DNA of 64,000 bases from Chloroflexota bacterium (GCA_016197225.1 JACPWC010000013.1:25181-89180), one strand, 5' to 3'; shown: positions 24,940-34,416, counted from the first letter of the stretch. Notes: generated by a model from the letters alone, not told the origin. Translations and numbers: made by a program.

Positions 24940-27411
24940 ATGTCTAAAAAATATCGCGTCGTCGTCATCGGCTCCGGCATTGTCGGGGCCAGCGCCGTTT
25001 GGCATTTTGCCAAAGCCGGCTGGAAAGACATTCTGCTGATTGACAAGGGCGAGCTGTGGGAAAACGACGGCTCGACCTCGCACGCGCCCGGCGGCGTGGT
25101 CGCCTTGAGCCATTCCAAACTGCTCACTCAGATGGCCGTCTACGGGGCCGACTTAATGGCCTCGCTCAAACCCTGGAGCGAAGACCGGATGACGTACAAC
25201 GGCGTGGGCGGCCTGGACGTGGCCACGAGTGAACGGCGCTGGAACGACCTCAAACGCCTGCATGGCGAGTCAAAGTCTTACGGCGTTGAGGCGCATTTGC
25301 TCTCGCCCGACGAAGTAAAAATCAAATCGCCTCTCGTCAACCCCGAAGAAATCTTCGGCGGCATCTTTATTCCCAAAGGCGCGATTGTGGCCGGGGCGCA
25401 CGTCTCGGCGGCGCTGGTGCGTGACGCAGGCGCGATGAGCAACGTGGACGCTTACGGAAATACCGCCGTCACCGATTTTGAAGTCAAGGATGGCCGCATC
25501 GTTGCCCTGAGCACGAGCAACCCCGAACTGCCCCGCATCGAATGTGAGTCGGCCCTGATCTGCGCCAACATCTGGTCGCCGGCCCTGTGCGAAAAACTCG
25601 GCATCCAGATTCCGTTGGTGGCCTTCGAGCATCAATACGTCATCACCACACCCATGCCCGAACTGGCTCAATATGCCGATCATCGCAAAGAAGACGAAGT
25701 CCATCACGTCGGCTTCCGCGACGTGGATCACACCATGTACTGCCGCTTCCACTGGGACAGCATCGGCGTGGGCAGTTATTGGCACCGCCCGCACATGGTC
25801 TACTCGCGTGACGTGAAGAAAAGCGCCATGCACCCTTTCACGCCCGAAGACTTTGCCGGGCCGTGGGAACACTTCCAGAAACTCGCCCCAGCCCTGAAAG
25901 GCATCAATAGCTTTATCAAATCCTTCAACGGCATGTTTGCCTTCTCAGTGGACGGCATGCCCATCATCGGCGAGTCGCACGTCAAGGGCCTGTGGGTCGC
26001 CACCGGCTCGTGGCTCACCCACGCGCCGGGCGTGGCCAAGTGCGCCGTCGAATGGATGACGAGCGGCGAGACCGAGTGGGACATGCGCCAAGTCCACCTG
26101 CACCGCTTCCAGACTCACGTGACCACCAGGAACTTCATGGATCGCATCAGCCTCAAGAACTATCGTGAGATTTACGAGATCGTCCACCCGCGCCAACCGC
26201 TCAGCGAACCGCGCAACGTTCGCCTCACCCCGTTCTACCCGCGACACAAAGACCTCAAAGCCAGCTTCACCGCCTTTGCCGGGATCGAAGTGCCGAACTG
26301 GAATGAAGAGAACACGCGCCTGCTGGAAAAGTACGAGGACAAGATTCCGGCCCGCTCCGGTTGGGCCGCCGAATACTGGTCACCCGTCGCCGGGGCCGAG
26401 CACCTGGCCACCCGCGAGAGCGCCGGCCTCTTCGACCTCACCGGCCTGGCCCTCATCGAAGTGAGCGGCCCCGGCGCGCTCAAGTTCGTCAACTATCTTT
26501 GCAGTAACGACATGGACAAGCCGGTCGGGCAAGTGATGTACACGCTCTGGCTGACGAAGAATGGTGGTGTCCGCCGTGACCTGGCCGTGGCCCGGCTGGC
26601 TGAAGACAAATTCTGGATGATGGTTGGCGACGGCACGCGCCCGCAGGATTTGGTCTGGGTGCGGAGCCACGCCCCGACCAACGGCTCGGTCGTCATCACC
26701 GATGTCTCCGACGGCTACACCGCCCTCGGTCTGTGGGGACCGAACGCCCGGAACATCCTGAGCAAAGTCACCCAGGCCGATCTTTCAAACGACGGCTTCC
26801 CCTTCTACTCCTGCCAGTGGATCGAAGTCGGCCCGGCCTGGGTGCTGGCCGTTCGCATTTCATACGCGGGCGAACTCGGCTGGGAACTGCACATCCCATT
26901 CGATCAGGACTTGCAGGTTTGGGATGCGATCTGGGAAGCGGGCCGCGAGTTTGATCTGATCTCCACCGGCATGACGGCTTTCGACACCTTGCGACTCGAA
27001 AAGGGCTACCGTCTCTGGGGTGGCGACGTTACCACCGAGTACAACGCTTACGAAGCCGGACTCGGCTGGACGGTGAAGCTGGACAAGCAGGATGACTTTC
27101 TGGGCAAGGCGGCGAGCAAGACGATCAAAGAGAAGGGTCCTAAGAAGAAGCTGTGTTGCCTGACGCTCGACAACCCGCGCGGCGCGGCCTTTGGCTACGA
27201 GCCGATCTTCTCGAACGGCGCCTGTGTCGGCCACGTGACCAGCGCCAACTATGGCTACAGCGTGAGCAAGTATATTTTGTACGGCTACCTGCCCAAAGAG
27301 TACGCGACGGTCGGCGCGAAGCTGGAGATCGAATACTTCGGCGAACGCCATCCGGTCACCGTCGCTCCCGACCCGCTCTTTGATCCAAAGGGCGAAAGAA
27401 TGAAAGCGTAG
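24940..27411 (+). CDS. Dimethylglycine/sarcosine dehydrogenase-like flavoprotein with GcvT domain
   Basis: The 823-residue protein fuses an N-terminal FAD oxidoreductase (VVVIGSGIVGASAVWHF, then TSHAPGG, whose His matches the covalent FAD site of DMGDH) to a C-terminal folate-binding aminomethyltransferase domain (GLFDLTGLALIEVSGPGA, SYAGELGWELHIP, LGWTVKLDK). Such enzymes demethylate dimethylglycine or sarcosine and pass the C1 unit to tetrahydrofolate. AAGGAG (24928-24933) is correctly spaced for ATG 24940, too close for ATG 24934. Neighbours point to methylamine or betaine catabolism. Confidence 0.9.
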   Translation: MSKKYRVVVIGSGIVGASAVWHFAKAGWKDILLIDKGELWENDGSTSHAPGGVVALSHSKLLTQMAVYGADLMASLKPWSEDRMTYNGVGGLDVATSERRWNDLKRLHGESKSYGVEAHLLSPDEVKIKSPLVNPEEIFGGIFIPKGAIVAGAHVSAALVRDAGAMSNVDAYGNTAVTDFEVKDGRIVALSTSNPELPRIECESALICANIWSPALCEKLGIQIPLVAFEHQYVITTPMPELAQYADHRKEDEVHHVGFRDVDHTMYCRFHWDSIGVGSYWHRPHMVYSRDVKKSAMHPFTPEDFAGPWEHFQKLAPALKGINSFIKSFNGMFAFSVDGMPIIGESHVKGLWVATGSWLTHAPGVAKCAVEWMTSGETEWDMRQVHLHRFQTHVTTRNFMDRISLKNYREIYEIVHPRQPLSEPRNVRLTPFYPRHKDLKASFTAFAGIEVPNWNEENTRLLEKYEDKIPARSGWAAEYWSPVAGAEHLATRESAGLFDLTGLALIEVSGPGALKFVNYLCSNDMDKPVGQVMYTLWLTKNGGVRRDLAVARLAEDKFWMMVGDGTRPQDLVWVRSHAPTNGSVVITDVSDGYTALGLWGPNARNILSKVTQADLSNDGFPFYSCQWIEVGPAWVLAVRISYAGELGWELHIPFDQDLQVWDAIWEAGREFDLISTGMTAFDTLRLEKGYRLWGGDVTTEYNAYEAGLGWTVKLDKQDDFLGKAASKTIKEKGPKKKLCCLTLDNPRGAAFGYEPIFSNGACVGHVTSANYGYSVSKYILYGYLPKEYATVGAKLEIEYFGERHPVTVAPDPLFDPKGERMKA

Positions 27412-27495
27412 ATCAATTCACCACGAAGGCGCGAAGCCACAAAGATACACCAAGAATTCTTTGTGGAGCTTCGCGCCTTTGTGTCTTTGTGGTTA
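27412..27495. repeat. AAGGCGCGAAGC / GCTTCGCGCCTT inverted repeat
   Basis: CCACGAAGGCGCGAAGCCACAAAG pairs with CTTTGTGG... GCTTCGCGCCTTTGTGTC. It fills the gap between the dehydrogenase and the first methyltransferase; translation upstream of ATG 27496 would read it. Confidence 0.8.
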
Positions 27496-29013
27496 ATGAG
27501 CCGTCGCCGAAGAAACGAAGCTGTAGACGCGACCACCGCGCCGTTTCGCCAACTGCAAACGCGCTGGCCGCCGCTGGAGGTGCTCTCGCCTGAACACCTG
27601 GAGCGTATTCATGACGCTTCGATGCGGATTCTGGAGAACACGGGTGTTGAATTGCTTGACGCCGAAGCGCTGGATATTTTTGCCAAAGCAGGCGCGAGCG
27701 TTGAGGTCGAGACCAAGCGGGTGAAGATAGATCGCGGCCTGTTGCTGGAGACGATTGCCACCGCCCCACCCTCTTTCACTCTCCACGCTCGCAACCCGCA
27801 GAAGTCGGTCGTCATCGGCGGGAACCACATTGTCTTCTCGCCAGTCGGCGGACAGGCCTACAGCACCAACTTTGACCGAGGACGCCGCCCCGGAACCCTG
27901 GCCGATCTCGAAGAACTGGTCAAGCTCATCCACAGCTTCAACGTTCTGCATCATGGCTCGGACACGCCGGTGGAGCCGACCGACCTGCCCGCCGAGACTC
28001 GCCACCTCGACACGCTTTATACGATGCTCCGCCTGACCGACAAGACGGTGATGGGGCCGGCCCGGGGCCGGGTGACGACGACGGATGCCATTGAGATGAT
28101 GGCCCTGGTCTTCGGCAGGCGCGAGGCCCTGCTGGAGCGCCCGGCCCTGATCACCATCATCAACGTCAACTCACCGCTGAGGTACGACGACTGGATGCTG
28201 GGCGGGCTGATCACCTTCGCCCGCGCCGGACAGGTGAACGTCATCACGCCCTTCATCGCCGCCGGAGCGATGGGGCCGATCACTCTGGCGGGCGCAATTG
28301 CCCAACAGAACGCCGAGGCGCTGGCCGGTGCCATGCTGACGCAGTTGGTGCGGCCAGGAGCGCCCGTTGTCTACGGCAACTTCACCGTGGACGCTCACAT
28401 GAGAAGCGGAAGCCCCAGCTTCGGCACGCCGGAGGGCGCGTGGGCGACGCTGGCCGCCGGACAGTTGGCCCGGCGCTACAAACTGCCCTACCGGAGCAAC
28501 GGCTCGCTCTCATCCTCCAACGCCCCCGACGCCCAGGCGGCTTATGAGACAATGATGTCGCTGTGGCCGGCGATTCTGGCCCATACCAATTTTGTCTATC
28601 AGGGCGCGGGCTGGGTGGAGGGCGGGCTGACGACGAGCTACGAGAAGTTCATCATTGACGTTGAGGCGCTGGCGATGATGGAAGCCTTGCTGACCGGCTA
28701 CGACGTGAACGACGAGGCCCTGGCCCTGCCGTTCATTGATCAGGTCGGGCCGGGCGGCCACCACTTTGACACCGAGCACACCCTGTCGCGTTACAGCACC
28801 GCCTTCTACAATCCACTGATCAGCAGCCGCCAGCAATACGGCAACTGGGTGGAGGCCGGAAGCCTGGACGCGGCGGGGAGGGCGCATTTGAGGTGGAAAG
28901 AGGTGTTGAAGAACTATGAGGAGCCGAAGCTTGACGAGACGATTGACGAGGCCTTGCGCGACTTCATGACGCGTCGCAAGCAAGAGCAGGCGGAGAAGGG
29001 GTTGACGGCGTGA
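27496..29013 (+). CDS. MttB-family corrinoid methyltransferase, non-pyrrolysine (copy 1)
   Basis: The 505-residue protein belongs to the trimethylamine methyltransferase (MttB/COG5598) superfamily. Marks include LSPEHLERIHDASMRILENTGVE, SPLRYDDWMLGG, FIAAGAMGPITLAGA, QQNAEALAG and GGHHFDTEHT. Superfamily members transfer a methyl group from a quaternary or tertiary amine to a corrinoid protein. The archaeal enzyme uses pyrrolysine at an in-frame TAG; none exists here, so it is like the MtgB (glycine betaine) branch. It is the most divergent of three paralogues in the cluster. No corrinoid protein gene is nearby. Confidence 0.9.
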   Translation: MSRRRRNEAVDATTAPFRQLQTRWPPLEVLSPEHLERIHDASMRILENTGVELLDAEALDIFAKAGASVEVETKRVKIDRGLLLETIATAPPSFTLHARNPQKSVVIGGNHIVFSPVGGQAYSTNFDRGRRPGTLADLEELVKLIHSFNVLHHGSDTPVEPTDLPAETRHLDTLYTMLRLTDKTVMGPARGRVTTTDAIEMMALVFGRREALLERPALITIINVNSPLRYDDWMLGGLITFARAGQVNVITPFIAAGAMGPITLAGAIAQQNAEALAGAMLTQLVRPGAPVVYGNFTVDAHMRSGSPSFGTPEGAWATLAAGQLARRYKLPYRSNGSLSSSNAPDAQAAYETMMSLWPAILAHTNFVYQGAGWVEGGLTTSYEKFIIDVEALAMMEALLTGYDVNDEALALPFIDQVGPGGHHFDTEHTLSRYSTAFYNPLISSRQQYGNWVEAGSLDAAGRAHLRWKEVLKNYEEPKLDETIDEALRDFMTRRKQEQAEKGLTA

Positions 29014-29552
29014 AGATTAATAGCTCAATCTTTCAACGGATGCCTTCGGCGAAACGGACAAACGGATATAAGGCCGGCATCCGCTTATCCGCTTTTGAAT
29101 CCGTTGAAAGCCAACCAACCGCCAGCACCCCTTTCCAGCGGTCGGCTACGTGGGTTGCTCTCCTGCTCGCCTCCGGGCTGGTTCTGTCGTGCATCGTCCT
29201 GGCTTCGACGCTTCTGGTTTCAAAGTCTTCGCCGTCGGCCTATCCGCGTTGGAGTGTCAGCAACGTTCGCCCGCCCGTCAGCCACATAAGTCTGAACGGG
29301 TCGAGCCTGGAGTGGGTGATGGTCAACAGAACTAATGCCACTTCGTCGGACTCGCCGACGCAGGTTCTTCAGTGGTTCAAGGATCAGGGCTGGATGAGCA
29401 ACTTTAGATACGACGATTCGGTGATACGTCAAAGTAATCGGCGATTTGGGATTGTAGCCATTTCAACCGTGGAAGAAGTTTTTGTCGGGAGCCGTTCGCC
29501 GGGCGCTTACGTTACGTCTTCTACTCAAATGGTAATTGTTGTTGGACGTTGA
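29010..29552 (+). CDS. Hypothetical single-pass membrane protein
   Basis: GTG 29010 overlaps the previous stop as GTGA. One helix (WVALLLASGLVLSCIVLASTLLV) is followed by ~95 extracytoplasmic residues (VMVNRTNATSSDSPTQVLQWFKDQGW...). The first ~30 codons are written in a CTTTCAACGGAT... ATCCGTTGAAAG repeat, so the true start may be later, for example ATG 29040. No family recognised. Confidence 0.5.
   Translation: MKINSSIFQRMPSAKRTNGYKAGIRLSAFESVESQPTASTPFQRSATWVALLLASGLVLSCIVLASTLLVSKSSPSAYPRWSVSNVRPPVSHISLNGSSLEWVMVNRTNATSSDSPTQVLQWFKDQGWMSNFRYDDSVIRQSNRRFGIVAISTVEEVFVGSRSPGAYVTSSTQMVIVVGR
29022..29106. repeat. AACGGAT inverted repeat under the start of the 29010 gene
   Basis: CTTTCAACGGATGCC and GGCATCCGC... 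ATCCGTTGAAAG pair. The same AATCCGTT family fills the gap at 33076-33165. Confidence 0.75.
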
Positions 29553-29572
29553 ACAGAAACGAGAATACAAGA

Positions 29573-30532
29573 ATGCTCATCGAAATCACCTCCCCCGCTA
29601 TTTTGCCATTAGGCATCGTTCACGCCGAGGGCCGACCCGGCCTGCTCGGCCTTACCCTGCAACATCCGCCAGTTCAATTGTTCGCCCAATCATTTGACGG
29701 CCTCAAGATCACCGGCGCGCGGGCGGACGAGGCCCGCAAGCACGCTGAGCGTTTTTATGCTCATCACAAACTTGAGCCGCACGCTGAGGTGGAAATTGAG
29801 TTGGCGATCCCGAACTTTGTCGGCCTCGGCTCCAGCGCCATGCTGGGCCTGAGCCTGGCTCAGGCGCTGGCCTGGATTCACAAGCTGAACTTTGAAGACA
29901 AGGCCGGGCTGGCGCAACTCGTCGGACTGGAAAGGCGGCACGCGCTCGAAGCCCGCGCTTTCGAGCAGGGCGGCTTGTTACTGGTGGCCGAAAATGGCGA
30001 TGTGATTCGTCGCGGCGTGATTCAACATTCCAATGAACAGGCCTGGGCATTTGTCTTCGTCTTCCCCAAAACGCCGCCGGGCACGCAACCGGCGCTGGAA
30101 GCCGAACGCTTGCAGGCGCTTTGGGAGGTCGGGCAACACCTGAACGCAAACGCAACCCTCAATGCCAGTCTGTGGTCAGCGGTTGAGCGTGATGATATTG
30201 CGGCTTTCGCTTCGGCGCTGATGACGATCCAGGAACTCAACCGGGCGGCGCTGGCCGGGGCCGGGAAAACAGTGACGGCTTCCCCTGAGGATCAAGCCCT
30301 TCTAAATATCATGCGCCAACACGGCGCGCTTGCTTATGGCAACAATCCAGCCGGCACCGGCTTGTTTGGCCTGATCCAGGGCGACACTGCCAGCATCAAA
30401 CTACGCAAGCATTTGCAGGATCACATAGGCTTCTTCGGCGGCACAGTCATGGCTTCCATTGCCGACAACGGCGGGGCGCGGCACGTCGTGAAGGACGACA
30501 CACTCTATGCGCGCTCACTGAGGGATACGTGA
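29573..30532 (+). CDS. GHMP-kinase-fold protein, beta-RFAP synthase-like
   Basis: 319 residues from ATG 29573 (TTG 29549 is an unlikely alternative). SPAILPLGIVHAEGRPGLLG at the N-terminus, IPNFVGLGSSAMLGLSLAQAL as the GHMP glycine/serine motif, and GNNPAGTGLFGLIQG and GGTVMASIADNGG near the C-terminus resemble beta-ribofuranosylaminobenzene 5'-phosphate synthase. That enzyme makes the first intermediate of tetrahydromethanopterin, a C1 carrier of archaea and methylotrophs. Location in a methyl-group cluster fits, but other GHMP functions remain possible. Confidence 0.7.
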   Translation: MLIEITSPAILPLGIVHAEGRPGLLGLTLQHPPVQLFAQSFDGLKITGARADEARKHAERFYAHHKLEPHAEVEIELAIPNFVGLGSSAMLGLSLAQALAWIHKLNFEDKAGLAQLVGLERRHALEARAFEQGGLLLVAENGDVIRRGVIQHSNEQAWAFVFVFPKTPPGTQPALEAERLQALWEVGQHLNANATLNASLWSAVERDDIAAFASALMTIQELNRAALAGAGKTVTASPEDQALLNIMRQHGALAYGNNPAGTGLFGLIQGDTASIKLRKHLQDHIGFFGGTVMASIADNGGARHVVKDDTLYARSLRDT

Positions 30533-31446
30533 CGGACGTTCCGGCTGAGGTTCCCAAAGCGGCAAACATCCACTGGACAGGCTGGGCCATCGCCCTCGGT
30601 TCGAGCGTCGCCTTCAGTATTTCCACGCCCATTGCCAAAGCGGCCATTCTGCTGGGCATGGCACCAGCCACCCTGCTGGTTTTGCGACTCCTCATTACCA
30701 CGCTCTTGCTCTTCAGCACCACCCTGCTCACCGAGCCGGTCCGGCTTCGGATTGACCGCAGGCATTTAATGTTTTGCATTCTGGCCGGCCTGGCGAATGG
30801 TGTCGGGATGCTGGCCTACTTTTCATCGCTCACTCGTCTCGACTCCTCCATCGCGGCCATGATCTTTTCCATCAGCCCGCTGGTGGTGCTGGGCCTGCTG
30901 GCCTTGCGCGGCGAGCGGGTCACGCCCCGCAACGGCGCGCGGCTGGCGCTGGGGCTGGGCGGCGTATACTTGCTCATCGGCCCCGGCGGCCAGGTAGACT
31001 TGTCCGGCGTGGCGCTGGTGATGGTATCGGTGCTGGCTGTCCCGTTTCAACTGGTCATCATGCAATGGTATTTGCAGGCGCACGATCCGCGAACAGTGAC
31101 GCTTTACATGGTGACGACAATGATGGCAGTGGCCATCGGCTGGTGGCTGGCTCAAGGCGCGGAGTGGCATGATCCGGGTTGGCGCGGCTGGTTGCTTGTT
31201 CTGACCCTGGCCTTCTTCAGCACCTATCTGGCCCGGCTTCTGCTCTTCCTCTCGGTGCGCAAGATCGGCGGCGGGCAAACCGGCCTGCTGGCCCCGTTGG
31301 AGACTCTGCTCACCGTGATCTGGTCAACGATCTTTTTGAACGAGCGACTCACGACAGTGCAATGGCTGGGCGGTCTTCTGATCCTGATCAGCGCCGGGTT
31401 AGCCGTCAACGTGCTGGGGCGGGCGCAGCGGAGAAAACAGACCTGA
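30529..31446 (+). CDS. EamA/DMT-family transporter
   Basis: The 305-residue protein has about ten membrane helices in two EamA repeats (AIALGSSVAFSISTPIAKAAI... and WLLVLTLAFFSTYLARLLLFL... LLAPLETLLTVIWSTIFLNE). The family exports amino acids and metabolites. GTG 30529 overlaps the preceding TGA, so it is translationally coupled to the GHMP gene. Substrate unknown; a methylated amine or cluster product is a guess from context. Confidence 0.88.
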   Translation: MTDVPAEVPKAANIHWTGWAIALGSSVAFSISTPIAKAAILLGMAPATLLVLRLLITTLLLFSTTLLTEPVRLRIDRRHLMFCILAGLANGVGMLAYFSSLTRLDSSIAAMIFSISPLVVLGLLALRGERVTPRNGARLALGLGGVYLLIGPGGQVDLSGVALVMVSVLAVPFQLVIMQWYLQAHDPRTVTLYMVTTMMAVAIGWWLAQGAEWHDPGWRGWLLVLTLAFFSTYLARLLLFLSVRKIGGGQTGLLAPLETLLTVIWSTIFLNERLTTVQWLGGLLILISAGLAVNVLGRAQRRKQT

Positions 31447-31530
31447 CACGAAGATACCAGGACTCAAAGGCACCAAGCTGTTCCCTTTGTGGCTTTGTGT
31501 CTTCGTGCCTTTGTGGTAAAGACTACGGAG
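31444..31530. repeat. AAAGGCACCAAG / CTTTGTGTCTTCGTGCC inverted repeat
   Basis: GACACGAAGATACCAGGACTCAAAGGCACCAAG pairs with TTTGTGGCTTTGTGTCTTCGTGCCTTTGTGG. Same family as 6836-6902, 27412-27495 and 38290-38365. Confidence 0.8.
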
Positions 31531-31539
31531 CAAATCTAA

Positions 31540-33075
31540 ATGGGAACTACACGTTCTGAGAGGCGGGCCGCCCGGCGGCAACAGCGGTCGGAAATTCCGC
31601 TGGCTAAACTTCCCTTCCAGGAATTACGCAACCCTTTCCCGCCGCTGGAAATTGTGCCGCCTGAAGGCATCGAAAAGATTCACAACGCCTCGTTGGACTT
31701 GCTCGAAAATACCGGCATCTGCGTGATGGACGAGGAAGCCCTGAGCCTGTTTGAGCACGCGGGCGCAAGAGTCGATCACCAGAGCCAAATGGTGTGGCTG
31801 GATCGCGGCTGGCTGATGGAGATCGTCGCCAGAGCGCCGGCGGAGTTCACCTGGCGCGCCCGCAACCTGCAACGCAACGTCCGCATCGGCGGGAACAACA
31901 TTGCCCTGGCCGCTAACGGCGGCATGGCTTACGCCTCGAATCTCGACGTGGGGCGGCGGCGCGGCACTTTGCAAGACTACGAGGCCTTCCTCAAGCTCGG
32001 CCAGATGTGCAACGTCATTCATATCAACGCCGGTGAACTGGTCGCCATTCAAGACATTCCGTCCTCGGCCCGTCACCTGCGCCGCCTGCTGGCCAACTTT
32101 CTTTACACCGACAAAGCCATTCTCGAAGCGGCGCACGGGCGCGTCATCCCGCTGGACTGTTTTGAAATGGCCAAGATGGTCTTCGGCACGCTCGACGGCG
32201 ACCCCGTGTTTGGCGGCGTCATCAACGTCAGCAGTCCCTTGCGCTACGACAATCGCATGGCCGGCGGCCTCATCAGCTACGCCCGGGCCGGGCAAGTTGC
32301 CATTGTCACCCCGTTCATCTCAGCCGGAGCGATGGGGCCGATCACGGTCGCCGGCGCGCTCACCCAGCAAAACGCGGAGGCGTTGACGGGCATCGCCCTG
32401 ACCCAGATCGTCAAACCCGGCGTGCCTGTCATCTACGGCAACTTCACCACGCCCACTGACATGAAGAGCGGCGCGCCCGCCTTTGGCACGCCCGAAGCCG
32501 CCTGGGCCACGCTGGCGAGCGCCCAACTCGCCCGCCGCTACAAGTTGCCGTTTCGCGGCAGTGGCAGTCTCAACAACTCCAAAGTGCCGGACGCGCAAGC
32601 AACGTGGGAAAGCCACTGGTCGCTGTGGCCGGCGCTGTTCGCCCACACCAACTTTGTCCTGCACTCGGTTGGCTGGCTCGAAGGCGGCCTCACTGCCTCA
32701 TACGAAAAGTGGATCATTGACGCCGAGACGCTGGCGATGTTCTTCCACTTCTTCAAAGGCTTCGAGATCAGCGACGAGACGCTGGCTTTGGACATGATCG
32801 CCGAAGTGGGGCCGGGCGGCCACCACTTTGGCACGCCGCACACCCAGGCCCGCTTCGCCACTGAGTTCTATCAGTCCACCCTTGCCGACCGGCTTGGCTA
32901 CGAAACCTGGCACGCGGCGGGCGAGTGGGACGCCACCAAACGCGCCCACGCCATCTGGAAAGAAATGCTGGCTCACTACGAACCGCCGCCCCTCGACCCG
33001 GTTCTCCAGCAGGCCCTCACCGAATTTGTTGCCCGGCGCGAGAAGGAACTGGAAGGAAAAAATCTCTACGATTGA
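31540..33075 (+). CDS. MttB-family corrinoid methyltransferase, non-pyrrolysine (copy 2)
   Basis: 511 residues. It is much closer to copy 3 (35645) than to copy 1; the two share long strings near the C-terminus (GGHHFGTPHTQARF, STLADRLGYETWHAAG, KEMLA). SSPLRYDNRMAGG, FISAGAMGPITVAGA and VIYGNFTTPTDMKSGAPAF mark the family. No in-frame TAG, so no pyrrolysine. The N-terminus has an Arg-rich SERRAARRQQRSEIPL start shared with copy 3. It should demethylate an amine or related methyl donor; the acceptor protein is not in the window. Confidence 0.9.
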   Translation: MGTTRSERRAARRQQRSEIPLAKLPFQELRNPFPPLEIVPPEGIEKIHNASLDLLENTGICVMDEEALSLFEHAGARVDHQSQMVWLDRGWLMEIVARAPAEFTWRARNLQRNVRIGGNNIALAANGGMAYASNLDVGRRRGTLQDYEAFLKLGQMCNVIHINAGELVAIQDIPSSARHLRRLLANFLYTDKAILEAAHGRVIPLDCFEMAKMVFGTLDGDPVFGGVINVSSPLRYDNRMAGGLISYARAGQVAIVTPFISAGAMGPITVAGALTQQNAEALTGIALTQIVKPGVPVIYGNFTTPTDMKSGAPAFGTPEAAWATLASAQLARRYKLPFRGSGSLNNSKVPDAQATWESHWSLWPALFAHTNFVLHSVGWLEGGLTASYEKWIIDAETLAMFFHFFKGFEISDETLALDMIAEVGPGGHHFGTPHTQARFATEFYQSTLADRLGYETWHAAGEWDATKRAHAIWKEMLAHYEPPPLDPVLQQALTEFVARREKELEGKNLYD

Positions 33076-33165
33076 ACCTGTTCGTCAACGGATTTACCGG
33101 ATTAAACGGATTTGCTTAAATCAATCCGCTAAATCCGTTCAATCCGTTGACGGCTCTTGCCTGAC
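33076..33165. repeat. CAACGGATT... AATCCGTTG inverted repeat
   Basis: GTCAACGGATTTACCGGATTAAACGGATTTGC pairs with AATCCGCTAAATCCGTTCAATCCGTTGAC. It fills the gap between copy 2 and the C-S lyase gene. Confidence 0.85.
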
Positions 33166-33170
33166 CACTC

Positions 33171-34367
33171 ATGGCTTACAACTTCGATCAACTCATCAAC
33201 CGCCGCCCGACCAATAGCAACAAGTGGAATTTTTACCCTGAAGACATTTTGCCGATGTGGGTTGCCGATATGGATTTTGTGTCGCCCCATCCCGTCATCA
33301 AAGCCTTGCGCCAAAAAGTTGAGCACGGCATCTTCGGCTACGAACTGCCGTCCGCTGAACTTATCGAAACCGTGTGTGACCGCATGGCCCGGCTCTACGG
33401 TTGGGCCGTCACTCCGCAACAAGTCATCGCCCTGCCCGGCCTGGTCACCGGCGTCAACGTCGCTTGTCGGGCCGTCGGCGGGCCGGGCGACGGCGTGCTC
33501 ATCCAGACACCGGTCTACCATCCCTTCCTCAGCGCGCCCAAAAACAATGGCCGCCTCAGGCAGGATGCGCCGCTCACCTATGTCTCCGACGGCGATCATG
33601 CTTTTCATTACGAGATTGACTACGACAGCTTTGAAACTGCCATTCAGGATAACACCCGCCTGTTCCTGTTTTGCAACCCGCACAACCCTACCGGCCAGGT
33701 TTATACGCCCGAACAATTGACCCGGCTGGCCGAAATCTGTCTGCGCCATAATCTCGTCATCTGCTCCGACGAAATTCACGGCGAGCTTGTGCTGGGCAAG
33801 TCCACGCACACCCCGCTGGCAACACTCTCCCCCGAAATCGCCGACCGCACCATCACCCTCATCGCCCCCAGCAAGACGTTCAACATTGCCGGCCTCGGTT
33901 GTAGTTTTGCCATCGTCACCAACCCGGAACTGCGCCAGCAAGTGCAAATCGCCGCCGAGGGCATCGTGCCGCTCGTCAACGCCCTGGGCCTGGCCGCCGG
34001 GCTGGCCGCTTTCCGCGACGACCCGGAGGTGAATGACTGGCTGACGGCCCTGAAGCAATACCTGACGGCCAACCGCGATGTCTGGGTTGAGACTATCGCC
34101 CGCGAACTGCCCATGCTCAAGACCGCCGCGCCCGACGCCACCTATCTGGCCTGGCTCGATTGCCGGGGCGCGAACCTTGATCTTGATCCGTACGAATTCT
34201 TTTTGCAGAAGGCCAGTATCGGGTTCAGCGACGGCGCGATCTTTGGCGCAAACGGCCAGGGCTTCGTGCGCGTGAATTTTGGTTGCCCGCGCCCGCGATT
34301 GATGCAGGCATTGGAACAGATGAAAGCCGCACTGACAAACGACGGACGGACGACGAAGGACGGGTGA
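33171..34367 (+). CDS. PLP-dependent C-S lyase, MalY/PatB-type aminotransferase
   Basis: 398 residues. The MalY/PatB sub-family pattern is clear: N-terminal KWNFYPEDILPMWVADMDF, GYELPS, PVYHPF, LFCNPHNPTGQ, CSDEIHGELVL and the PLP lysine in APSKTFNIAG. Members cleave cystathionine or cysteine S-conjugates to a thiol, pyruvate and ammonia. The last residues (LTNDGRTTKDG) are encoded by an ACGACGGACGGACGACG repeat, so the C-terminus has drifted into the junction repeat. In this cluster it may act on an S-methylated amino acid. Confidence 0.9.
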   Translation: MAYNFDQLINRRPTNSNKWNFYPEDILPMWVADMDFVSPHPVIKALRQKVEHGIFGYELPSAELIETVCDRMARLYGWAVTPQQVIALPGLVTGVNVACRAVGGPGDGVLIQTPVYHPFLSAPKNNGRLRQDAPLTYVSDGDHAFHYEIDYDSFETAIQDNTRLFLFCNPHNPTGQVYTPEQLTRLAEICLRHNLVICSDEIHGELVLGKSTHTPLATLSPEIADRTITLIAPSKTFNIAGLGCSFAIVTNPELRQQVQIAAEGIVPLVNALGLAAGLAAFRDDPEVNDWLTALKQYLTANRDVWVETIARELPMLKTAAPDATYLAWLDCRGANLDLDPYEFFLQKASIGFSDGAIFGANGQGFVRVNFGCPRPRLMQALEQMKAALTNDGRTTKDG

Positions 34368-34415
34368 CGAACGCTTCGCGCTTTCGTCTCCCGTCTTTCG
34401 TCCTTCGTCACCCAA
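34335..34415. repeat. ACGACGAAGGACGGGTGACG inverted repeat at the C-S lyase end
   Basis: ACGACGGACGGACGACGAAGGACGGGTGACGAACG pairs with CGTCTCCCGTCTTTCGTCCTTCGTCACCC. The left arm codes for the last lyase residues; the right arm ends just before the next ATG. Confidence 0.8.
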
Positions 34416-34416
34416 C

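Noticed and set aside
27496..29013. Pyrrolysine-containing trimethylamine methyltransferase
   Set aside because: No in-frame TAG occurs in any of the three MttB-family genes and no pyl genes are visible.
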